Assembly: GCA_950295325.1 (NCBI GenBank)
Contig: OX485803.1
Location: 19,778,001-19,842,000 of the forward strand
Direction of reading: 5' to 3'
Source of the DNA: Polytrichum commune
Lineage: Eukaryota; Streptophyta; Polytrichopsida; Polytrichales; Polytrichaceae
Length of the DNA: 64,000 bases
Below are positions 45,649-55,342 of this stretch, one piece after another. The notes under the pieces are model-generated. The model saw only the letters and a list, made by a program, of their open reading frames with translations. It was not told where the DNA came from and did not search any database. Each line of letters opens with the position of its first letter. Position 1 is the stretch's first letter. Made by a program: the position numbers and the translations under genes.

Positions 45649-46941
45649 AGATTGATACATTGCCGGTGTTTGATACATGCATTTATTACGTGCGTCATGT
45701 GGACGTTCCGCGTGGAGAAGGAGACCAACCTGATCATGGAGCACGTCTTGCCTGTATTGAGCGATGACATATGGAGGAAGTGGGAGCGGATATTCAAGGA
45801 TTACGAGAGTGGTGACTATGTAGACCCGAAGACCGGAGCTCTTATGAAAGAGACAAAGGGGTTTAAGTCGAAAAAGGTGGTCAAGAACGACCTGAAACAA
45901 TTTCGGGGCTTGACAGAGATGGAGCTCGACATGGCAGCGCATCAAATCCTCACCACCAGAGATGGAGAGGAGCACCCTCGACATACCTTGAAGACTGTGC
46001 GCGATTGGGCGATGAACAGGAAAAAGAAGAATGAAACTTATATCGCGATGGCACAGTGTCTAGACCCGACTCCATTGTACATTGTCCACATCGATCAGAA
46101 AGAGACCATTGATCGTGATTGTTGGAGAGTATGGAAGTATGCGAATAAGTTTGGTAAATTCCAGCGATAACGACTTGTAGACTTGCTTGGAGCGGAATAC
46201 CTTCTTGGCGCTATGAACCCCACAAGGAAGAGAGTACCTATTCCGGACCGGTTTAAAGAAGGAGTGAGGAACATTTTAGGTACACATAACACCGAGGTTA
46301 CACCCGAGCATGTCGTGTTGTCTATTGACAACAACTACAAGATCAGTAGTGGGACAGTGCTTGCACCAGTCCTGCACGCGTACATGGACACAAGGTTTCT
46401 CCCCGGAGTCCAGGCGGGAAAAGACACTGGGAGGCGTGTGAAGGAGTGTATGAATTCCACTCTGCAAGGTCTTCGTCGTGATTTCCCAGGCATTTTAAAC
46501 TCCCCCCAATTGTGGACTGTGATTTCCGAATATCCGGATCGGCATTTCATTCACAATGTACTGAAGACGCACCTGCCGAGCAACGTCAGATTTTGTGACG
46601 CCTTATACTATGGCACTAAAGAGGAGAAAATTGCATCTCGCGATTGCTTCTTCGAATCAAATGCTCTTCGGGTTACAACCTGCATTTTTCCCAATAGGGG
46701 CGAATCAAGCTTGGAGGTGGCTGTGCGGCTCTGTGGAGGCCGGAAGATGTTGGACGTCCATGACCCGGGGCGATATAAACGTTATTCAGTGAAAAGGGCG
46801 TATTCCAATGAGGAGGCCAAGTCTTTATTCAAGGGGGAGTTGAGGATGCAGACCTACATAGATATCATCAAGCCTTCATGTCTTGAGGGGTCTTTTTTCC
46901 TCAATATTTCTAGAGGCAATAAGGCGCACAAAGTGGCACAT
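45649..46941 (+). pseudogene. Middle exon 3 of A copy 2
   Basis: From TTTTCATAG to CACAT then GTAAGTAAT. Blocks DDIWRKWERIFKDYESGDYV, GLTEMELDMAAHQIL, RDCWRVWKYANKFG; a single TAA at 46168; then GAEYLLGAMNPTRKRVPI, LWTVISEYPDRHFIHNV, VAVRLCGGRKMLDVHDPG, and GELRMQTYIDIIKP. Same order as gene B exon 3. Confidence 0.72.
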
Positions 46942-47044
46942 GTAAGTAATGAGCATCTTTTCCCCTAAGTGGTTCTTGAATTTCCGAGTATTATCATTGG
47001 TTTGGATGGTGTATTGGATAATCTAACCATAAACCAGGTTGGGA

Positions 47045-47070
47045 GGCCCACGGGTGAACACCCGTGGGCC
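47045..47070. repeat. A palindrome in intron 3, copy 2
   Basis: Arms extended to GGCCCACGGGTG, AA centre. Confidence 0.95.
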
Positions 47071-47248
47071 TAGACATCCATGTGCTTTATATCCACCTGG
47101 TTGATAGCCACCTGCTTGATAGCTTTCCTGACAATTAGTTGGTTGACAATCAACAAGTTGGGACTATTGGTTTATTGATTTTCTTTTCGCTTTTGGATAT
47201 AGACTAATTTGATTGAGAAGTTTTTTTCTCATTCCTTGGTTTTTGCAG

Positions 47249-49021
47249 GCCTTGGGTATGAAGGTGGTGAATATTGTGCCGGCAGAGATGCTAGAGGTGG
47301 CGAAGACGAAGATGATTGCCGCAGTTGACTGGAGCATACAAAGGTGGAATGAGGAAGGAAAATTCGCTGCCCAGAATTTGGAAGAGGAAGAAGGTCGTAT
47401 CGATGTGGATTCCATCATTGAGCGCGAGATTGGAAGAAAACGTGCGAATGACATAAATGAAGAGGACGTAGAAGAGGAGGAGGAGGAAGAGGTGGAGGAG
47501 GAAGATGACCCAGTTGTTGTCCTAGGGGAGTCTGCGGAGGAAGAGGAAGTGGCCGACGAAGAGGAAGAGGAAGAGGAAGAGGAAGAAGAGGAAGAGGTGG
47601 TCATGGACGACGCACTGGCGGAGGCCATGGCTGAGGTCATGGCAGAGGTGGAGGAGGAGGCCTTCAATTACAAGGCGTCAGCCATGGCGGAGGCCTCTTT
47701 GGAGGCCATGTCCCCGGAGCAGGTTCCCCACGGGTGTTCACCCGTGGGGGAGGGGGAGGGGGAGGGTGAGGAGGAGCGGCAAGAGGATGCTTCCAACTTA
47801 GAGGAAGTTGGTCGTCCACAAGCCGAGCACAGTGTCCATCACCCTGTGGGATCTTTCTCGTCTGGGATCCCATCACCCGGCCGCGGGTTTGCACAATTTG
47901 ACACATCTAGACGAAGTCAAGAACAACTAGATGTTCAACCTATGGAAGAATATGAGGAGGATGAGCGTCCGCAGTCAGCTAATCCTGCTGCAAGGTCTGC
48001 ATCGAAACCGACTGCAAGAAAGAAAATGAAAGCTCCTCGAAAGGGAAGGTCATCTCTACGTCCTGCTAGAGTTGGAGATCACTCGCGGTCTTCGGAGGCA
48101 ACGGAGCATTCTGGTCTTTATCGCGAGGTTGAATCTGGCCAAGCGGATGTTCCGCGGGATGCAATCATGTCTGAAGCTGTGCATGTTGAAGGGACAAACA
48201 CAGATTTGAACGTCAGCTCACCTGTTGAGGACGTTGCCGCTGCCGTTCTCGAGGTGCTAGGACATGGGCGATCAAATCGTGATTCACCTGGTGTTGTGGT
48301 TGCAGAAGAGCCTACTGTAGCGGCACCATCCAATGAAGCAGAGGAGGTTATTCGAACCGAAGTCATATGCTTGGATAGTGATGACGATGTGCCCGAAAGA
48401 TGCGTAGAACTAGACGTGAGGGTGAAGGTGAGAGATCGAGTTCCACATCGGGTTCGGGGGACGTTTGCTGACTACATGACGGATGATTCCGAGGATGAGG
48501 ATTATGGGAAGCCTGGGTACAACAGAGTGAAACTCAACTTTGTTGATGACCCTCAACCGGTGTTTGTTGGGAGACCTGACATGGGCAAGGAATCGGATGG
48601 GAAGGACAAGGTGCATTTTGCCCCATTTGTGGACAAATACTTGGTAGATGTGCCCGAGAACGTGCGATTGAATCTTGCGCATTTGTACAAGTCGTACGAC
48701 TATCACAAGATGTTCGCTTATCTCTCCACACCAGCGTTTTGTGAAGCAGTGAAGGTGAAACATATTCTTCATGCCGCTGCATTAAAGAAAATGAGAAAGA
48801 GATGGACAGCGTTCGAAGCTCCCAAACATCGTGATGAACGAGGTCAATTCGCGGGGTCCTCGGCCGCTCAAGCCGGCAGTGTTGTGGACTCTACGTTGGA
48901 GATCATTGACATTACTGGAGTGCCAGAGTCTCCAAGGAGGGAAGTCGATGTTGCAGTTGCGGAGTCCTCAAGCCCTCATGTCGAACGTGTTGCTGAGGGT
49001 CAACCGGCATCGTCCGAAATG
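47249..49021 (+). CDS. Acidic exon 4 of A copy 2
   Basis: Open from GGTTTTTGCAG to donor GAAATG then GTAATAC. Starts ALGMKVVNIVPAEMLEVAKT; Glu-dominated block about 47460-47690; in-frame palindrome (PHGCSPVG) at 47726-47749; Ser/Lys-rich middle; C-terminal block RVPHRVRGTFADYMTDDSED, FVGRPDMGKESDGKDKVHF, VDVPENVRLNLAHLYKSYDY, LKKMRKRWTAFEAPKH. About 590 residues with no stop. Longest intact piece of family A. Confidence 0.7.
47726..47749. repeat. A palindrome read in frame in exon 4, copy 2
   Basis: CCCCACGGGTG arm, TT centre, full complement; translated PHGCSPVG. Confidence 0.95.
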
Positions 49022-49232
49022 GTAATACATACTCCCTTTCCAATGCTATATTGTGTTTGGCGGTGGAAGCAAACTCGTCAAGATTTCTAAAAGTGTCTTT
49101 GCAACATGTGTTGGTTGCGGCAGAACGGGATGTCATTCCACCGAGTTCTCATGACGACCCTGCACATGGTGGGGATCCCCCCCTAAGCCAAGCTCAAGGT
49201 ATCATATATAGTGTTATTTGAATGCAATTGGT

Positions 49233-49357
49233 CCCACGGGTGAACACCTGTGGGACCACCTGTTTATACTTTTCAATTTCCATACAAATTGTTATCTCTC
49301 GAGTAATATTTATATAAGGGACTTTTGATATTGTGCCCACGGGTGTTCACCCGTGGG
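49233..49357. repeat. Two A palindromes in intron 5, copy 2
   Basis: 49233-49254 (one C to T in the right arm) and 49336-49357 (perfect). Confidence 0.94.
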
Positions 49358-49617
49358 AGAATATGGGTTTGAGCGTGTGGATCTCATAAGTCATGTGTGC
49401 ATGTGGTCACAGGTCATACAGCCACTGCCGGAATACCACCTTCGGTACGATATTTTCCTCGATCTCGCAAAACTAATCCATAAATGTGGAGGCATTCTTT
49501 TATCTTGCATACTCATGTGTACCCAACGTGTTGTTTCATTCGATAAAAATCATGTAGAATATACTTTTTCCTTAGATAGAAATTCTTTACAATGACTTTC
49601 AATTTTGTCATCGCCAG

Positions 49618-50400
49618 ATCCTCACCTCTCCAACCACTGTTGTCCATCGGAGAGAGAAGATATGGTTAGTGCTGGATGTGAACGGGATCCTGGTGAGGTC
49701 GACAAAGTGCGACAATGTCAACACCAGGAAGACTCTTGAATCACAACATAGCCCTCAGATAACTGGGGAGTTGGCTCCACTCTTTCTCCCATATAGTGCC
49801 CTCATACCTAGGAGAGGACTGGGACGCTTTCTGCGTTTTGTTCTCTCAAACTTCCATGTTGTCATCTGGTCGTCGAAGCTTATGAAGAATCTTCAGCCAA
49901 TTGTCCGGCACTTCTTCAATGGTTGTAGACATCCAGAGTATGTGTTTGGGCAAGAATTGTGTCACACTCTGAAGGATGAGAGAGGACAAGTTCTTCCTAG
50001 TCCTATGAATGTTGATTCAAGCTTCTTCATGAAAGATCTGTGCGCATTTTTTGAGTGGAGCCGGACGCATCCAGTGCCGCATACGAAGCAACCCAGTCAT
50101 AGGACTACATTACTTGTTGATGACTCCCCTTACAAATGCATCCCAAACCCTCCTGGGAGCTACATTAACCCTGTACCATTTATGTCAAACCAAAGCTTGG
50201 ATACTCTGCATAGTTACCTGCAAAGGCTCTTGAGTTCTCAACAGTATGTGCCAGATTTTGTGGGGAGCAACCCTTATCCATCAGGACAGGGACCCTTCAA
50301 TCTAGAGCTGCCAAGTTCTCTGATTTATAAGCAATCATTAGTTAGACATAAAATACTGACTTCTGCCCGTATGGTTCCAGAGGCTCAGATGTTAATGTAG
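49618..50400 (+). CDS. FCP1-like HAD phosphatase exon of A copy 2
   Basis: Open from GTCATCGCCAG to TAG at 50400, about 260 residues: ILTSPTTVVHRREKIW, motif I LVLDVNGILV, GRFLRFVLSNFHVVIWSSKL, then LLVDDSPYKCIPNPPGSYI and LQRLLSSQQYVPDFVGSNP. Motif I has Asn at the second acidic position. It is intact here while copy 1 is broken. Confidence 0.8.
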   Translation: MLTSPTTVVHRREKIWLVLDVNGILVRSTKCDNVNTRKTLESQHSPQITGELAPLFLPYSALIPRRGLGRFLRFVLSNFHVVIWSSKLMKNLQPIVRHFFNGCRHPEYVFGQELCHTLKDERGQVLPSPMNVDSSFFMKDLCAFFEWSRTHPVPHTKQPSHRTTLLVDDSPYKCIPNPPGSYINPVPFMSNQSLDTLHSYLQRLLSSQQYVPDFVGSNPYPSGQGPFNLELPSSLIYKQSLVRHKILTSARMVPEAQMLM

Positions 50401-51082
50401 ATTCCCTATTGGGGCCGCCTATAGTGCACATTTGCACTATCGGTACATTGTATTTGAAATGAGTGGATCTGAAACTTTGTTGCCTTTCAACTTCATTTGA
50501 AACTTGTTTTGGTTTTGTGGATTTTCTTCATGCAAACATGTCATGGTCATGAATGTATCTCACTGGGAGTCTACTACTTTGCAACACTGCGGTGTTAGAG
50601 AATACCCGACTATTTCCGACCACAGTGAATGTCTGGCATTGTCCCACGGGTGTTCACCCGTGGCAATGTGGTAGTTGATTCAATGAATGTATCAGGCCAC
50701 TTGGATAATGTTAGTTGTGTTTTTGGGAATTATGGTTGTCATAGCGAATTTTAATATGTAGGACTTAGTCGGCTATAATTCATATGTTTTGAACATGTTC
50801 ATCTTTACTAAAGGGCAACGGACGGGCTCCTCTTGCACATAATGTCCTTCTTCCATGGACTCTTATGTTATTGTATCCTAACATCATTCCCCATTCCAAA
50901 CGCAACCTAAGAACTATATTGCCAGTCTACCATGTCGACAACGTCCTCCGGATGCTAACGCCGACTTCGCCGAAGTGACATCTCCATGCCCTAAGGTAAT
51001 TCATTTTCCACATGAATCCCAATTTTTTTAGTTGTGTTTCATCCCAGGGATTCTAATATCAATTTGTCGTTTGTTGTGGTAG
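50401..51082. other. Intron or 3' region of A copy 2
   Basis: Homologous to copy 1 down to 50663, then unique. Holds an A palindrome at 50643-50663. No other gene seen. Confidence 0.6.
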
Positions 51083-51469
51083 ACACATATGCTCCAAACA
51101 CACTATGTTGCGCTCGCGGTTGCGGTGGCTGTTCCGGTCGCGGTTGAGGAGGCTGTTCCGGTCGATGTTGCGGGTCCGGTCACACGCGCTCGGGTGAAGA
51201 GACACCTTTCTCTCCAAACCACTCACCCCAATGAGCCCACGGGCTCGGGAAATAGTTCTGGATGTTGGAGGTGTAGTTCACCCAATACCACCTCATCCAT
51301 GTCTGATTACGTGGCTGCAAGGGTGAAACAACTTCGAGAAGCTACAGTTTTGATGGAGGAGAAAAAACGGCTTGAAGAAGTCAAGCGCAAGCAATGTACT
51401 ATAGCTCAAAGACAACCTCATGACAAGATGTTGAAAATGATTAAGGATTCATACTCCTCTTGTAGATAG
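51083..51469 (+). pseudogene. A tail exon (low-complexity then coiled coil)
   Basis: After acceptor TTGTTGTGGTAG: a Val/Ala/Pro-rich start (VALAVAVAVPVAVEEAVPV), RARVKRHLSLQTT, and a charged helix (VKQLREATVLMEEKKRLEEV) with terminal KDSYSSCR. Position and charge match the B tail exon. Confidence 0.45.
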
Positions 51470-51494
51470 CCGGACCTTTATAGTGATAGATTTT

Positions 51495-52047
51495 CCACGG
51501 GTGTTCACCCGTGGATACAACAATTCATATACTTTGTTCACATTTTTTGTGCCCACTGTGGCATCTATGATTCAATCAAATGATTTTTTGACCCTCATTT
51601 GTGTAGTCGGATATGACATGTAGACCTTCCTTCATGTGTTATGGATCTTGCATCGTGTGTTGCATGGCGTTGATTGGTCACGGGCGTTCACTCGTGGTTA
51701 GATGTATTTGTATTCTCTGAGTAGTATTAAGTGCCCATGATAGCTTTTATGATTAGACCCATTATATTTGCATACAGTTGTTGATATGCGCATGGTTGTT
51801 CCTTAGTGGTATCGACTTATGTTGTATTATGGATATACTAGGCTCATCTGTTGCGGGGTGTTGGTTGGTCACGAGTGAACACCCGTGGTGACAACTGGGC
51901 TAAGTTTTTATGTGGGCTAGAATAAGCATTATTTTAGCTTATATATATACACCAATGTGCATGAAATAGTGCCCTAGTCTATGTTGATGACCTTCCTCTT
52001 GTTCTAAACCTTGTCAATGATGGCAATTCACGGATATTTACTCGTGA
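51495..52047. repeat. Four A palindromes of increasing decay
   Basis: 51495-51514 (intact), 51678-51697, 51870-51888 and 52029-52047 (progressively mutated). They follow A copy 2 down to the gag junction. Confidence 0.8.
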
Positions 52048-52111
52048 ACCACGTTCCCAATGCACGTTCCCATTGGTACGAATTGTCTCATAATGGCCCA
52101 ATTGGCTCATT

Positions 52112-52897
52112 TTAGTTAATATCCCCATAATAATGTTTTAGTGTGTCGTTGTTAAGCATGGTACCCACGAACCGCGTACACACTAAATCAAATATTCTAA
52201 TATAAGCCGAAATCTCTTCCTCCCTACCTTGCTTCAATGAAGCTAACGCTCTCAAGGCCGTGCTTTGACCAACTTCCAGACGGAACTCGTTTAAGAACTC
52301 TCTTTGTAGTTGATCCCAACCTCTAAAATGACCTTCGGCATGATCCCTATACCACTCATAGGCCTCGCCCTCTAAGGTGGTGGGAAACCACACTAACCAA
52401 TAATCCGGATTCGTCACGAGGGAGCTAGCCAACCTCTCCATATACCTCTCCATGTACCTTGAAGGATCCTCATTCTTAGTTCCATAAAACTTAGGAAGGT
52501 GGGACGGTATATCCACCACTTGTAAGTTTTGTGGAACTACAATGGATAAGCCTCTCGGCCTAATCAATGGATCAATAGGCGGTATAGGAGGTATAGGTGG
52601 CGGATCCATCCCTCGATCCCCATCCATAGTGATCGGTGAACTATCTAACAATCCCCTATCAACTCCTATCGGAAACTCCTCCCTAGGTGTATAATTTTCC
52701 GACGAAGGTTCACCACTCAACTTGGAGGGAGTGATCTCTTCTTCAAGTTGAGCTCCTAATTCTAATGTATCTAAAAATGATCTAGTTCTAGGTTCAACAT
52801 TTAAGCAACTCTCTATTCTAACATCATCTTGTTCTAATCTATCACTAATTCTAGAGGATCGCCTCTTTCGCGTAGATTTTTCTAATCCTACTATCAA
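52112..52897 (-). pseudogene. gag of the gypsy element, 3' truncated
   Basis: Frame of 261 residues. The retrotransposon gag core is clear: PSHLPKFYGTKNEDPSRYME, WLVWFPTTLEGEAYEWYRDH, WDQLQREFLNEFR, and AYIRIFDLVCTRFVGTMLN. Homology ends near KHYY, where foreign sequence begins; the zinc knuckle and the start of protease are absent. Confidence 0.88.
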
Positions 52898-53853
52898 GCT
52901 TGGTTTTTGAGAACGTGTCTTACCTTACATTCTATGAGCATCGATCAACCCTTACTTGACCCAAGCACAATCCTCACATTTCCCCTCTTAATCTTTCCAC
53001 TTATCTTGGTGTAAATAATTAAAAATTATGGAGGTGAGGAACAAGAACCTGCAAGCCAACTTAGGTGAACAATCCCAAACAGGGGATATGCATGTTCATG
53101 CCCATTCTCGGTCAAGTCGGAGCATCACCTCCGTTCTTTCCTTCGAATGAGCACTCACCACAATACCGATAGTAAGGGGCTGACCGTCGCCATACATCAT
53201 ATCGAAAACCAAGGTATTACCCTTAAGTTTCCAATATAATGCTATGACTAAGGAATTACCCTCTACGTCGGATAACGACAATGACGAATACAAAAATCGT
53301 TCCTTAATTACTTAAAGATTCAATTGGAAGAAAGTGCTCGTACCTTAAGCTATCGCTTCCCCCTGCAAGTTAGCACTCCCCTCAATCGCGGTTCAATCGT
53401 GATATAACCATTACCAAAGCCTAACTAATAATTCTAATTATGTCATCACTTACAAGCCCCGAGACTTGGAGACTCACCCCGAGGTGAGTGTCAAAGTCGA
53501 AAGTCCTAAATTAATTATCCATCTAAAAATTTAATTAGCTACCGATCTTAGGTTCCTTTTGATCTTTTTATCAAAATTCCAAGAGGGTGGCGAACGCACC
53601 TTCGCCGTGCTCCTTCCTCAAGAATGAAATTGTATAAATCACAATGCAATTCATTCCAAGGAAATAATTGAGAATACAACTACTCTAATAAATTCAATTA
53701 TAAAACCCAAGAGAGGATACTTACCGAGCCTCGAGTGCTCCTTCCTCTCTCTCAAGTTTGTATCTCCACATCTCTTACTTGCCTTCAAGTCTTCTAGTTG
53801 CCTCCAAGTCTTCTAACTACTACCCGCTTCACTCCCGGCGGACGCACCGTTTA
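52898..53853 (-). other. Untranslated leader of the gypsy element
   Basis: Lies between the 5' LTR and gag. Next to the LTR, on the minus strand, GGTGCGTCCGCCGGGAGTG could be a tRNA primer-binding site 4-5 nt from the LTR end. No gene. Confidence 0.5.
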
Positions 53854-55337
53854 TGTGAGGCCAAACCCACCACCCTTAAGCGTCCTAGTCCGGGTGATGG
53901 TGTTGAGAATCACATGTATTGTTTGTATCGAAAGAATGATCTCTTTGCATCCAAAGGCGTTCATGTCATTTTGAATCACTTTGTTTATTAGTGGTAGCCT
54001 CTTGGCTTTGGGCCGCGTTGGCCTTCTCAAGAGTCCAACCGGCGGCCTTGGCAACACAAGCTCTCAAGGATATTCCCCTTTGGCCTTTGATTATCCTCTT
54101 CGTTACTTGAACCTTGCTAGAGTCTTCCGCTTTCTCCGTCGGCCTAACCTCCTTTGTCTCGCCAATGTGGATGTCCTCCGCTTTCTCCATTAATAATGCA
54201 AGTGATTGATTTTTACCAAAGAGGACGTAAGTGTTAAAAAACACTACCTCAATGGTTACTCAAAAATACAATTGCCTTAAAGGCCACACGTGAATCTTAA
54301 CTAGCTTAATGAGCCTAATTACTTATCTATCACTAATCACAACCGAATGTTGTTTCTGCCTCATGTGCCAATACCCACTTTCGGATTAGTTTGCTAATCA
54401 CCTAGTCCACCCTTGGCCGATCGATTACCCGGTCTCGGTGCAGCCTGGTACCCGGTCTCGGTGCAGCCGGTTACCTGGCGGCCTGGCCAACTTCGGCTGC
54501 CCAGCAGCTTAGCCTCTTTCGGCTCAGATTTAGACACAATCTAACCCGGACCTCCTAGCAAGGTCCTCAACCCACACTAATCAAGGGCATACTAACCACA
54601 CCTTAAGTCACACTATAATGTGCACCCTTAACTACTAATCGGATGTTTGTTTCTAATTTCTTTTTGTGTTTTTTTGGCTACTCAACTAACATTACTCCCT
54701 AACCTTACTAAGACTAACTAATCCACACACGTGGCTTTCAAGCTCTAAGAGCTAGCCCCCTTTAGAACACTTGAGAGAGAGAGCTTAACTAATTAACTTC
54801 ACTAAAAACTAATAACCCACACACGTGGCTCAAGCTCTTAAGAGCTTGCTCCCTTGAGAGCGCTTGATGGAGAGAGAGGTAAATGAGAGAAAAAACACCT
54901 TAAGTAGCAAAGAGGGAGAGAGGGAGAGAGGGAGAGAGGGAGAGAGGGAGAGAGGGAGAGAGGGAGAGAGAGGTGAGGATAGGGTGAGAGGATTAGCACC
55001 TCCAATCACAATCCCTTAACCTTCTCCTCCAAAGTAGGGACTAATCCCCATCCACCAAGCTTCCTTCTTCCTAAACTAACAAGGTGGATCCAAAAGTGGG
55101 CATTTAACCCGCGGAGCTCACCTTGCCTCACCTTACCCCCTACTCACATAATCAAGGCATCATGTTATTGAAATCAAACCTTGAAATAACCACTCAACAC
55201 ATTCTAATGCCTAAACTTAAATCCACACCACACTTCACTCTTTTTATGTTTTGTGAATAATCATAACACATCAAAGTCAAACTAAAATTGGTTTCGAAGA
55301 GTTAATCACCACATGTGGGCACCATTTTGGGCTCACA
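53854..55337 (-). repeat. 5' LTR of the gypsy element (1484 bp)
   Basis: Same ends and almost the same sequence as 25092-26559; longer by extra GAGAGAGG units near 54910-54970. Confidence 0.93.
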
Positions 55338-55342
55338 GTACC

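Larger units (their letters stand above)
44801..51469 (+). pseudogene. Family A gene, copy 2, 5'-truncated and fused to a B-type start
   Basis: Exons: 44801-45528, 45649-46941, 47249-49021, 49108-49198, 49618-50400, 51083-51469. Compared with copy 1 it lacks exon 1 and the first about 200 residues, but none of the transposons. Lesions: TAA at 46168-46170 where copy 1 has GAA, and the exon 5 acceptor AG changed to AT at 49107. Otherwise frames are long and open, so it may have been functional until recently. The upstream frame through the B palindrome region (from ATG 44710) is open into the A exon. It sits in the plus strand, inside the gypsy element. Confidence 0.78.
25092..55337 (-). mobile_element. 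Ty3/gypsy LTR retrotransposon, 30.2 kb, with captured or nested genes
   Basis: Two LTRs (25092-26559 and 53854-55337) with TG...CA ends and a perfect 5-bp target duplication GTACC (25087-25091 and 55338-55342) show one insertion. gag (52897-52112) and pol (33081-26620) are on the minus strand, so the right LTR is the 5' LTR. The element is interrupted by a solo LTR in integrase (27017-29838) and by about 19 kb between gag and protease that holds gene B and A copy 2. The gag C-terminus and N-terminal protease are missing at that point. No chromodomain seen after integrase, so it is of the non-chromovirus type. Confidence 0.9.
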
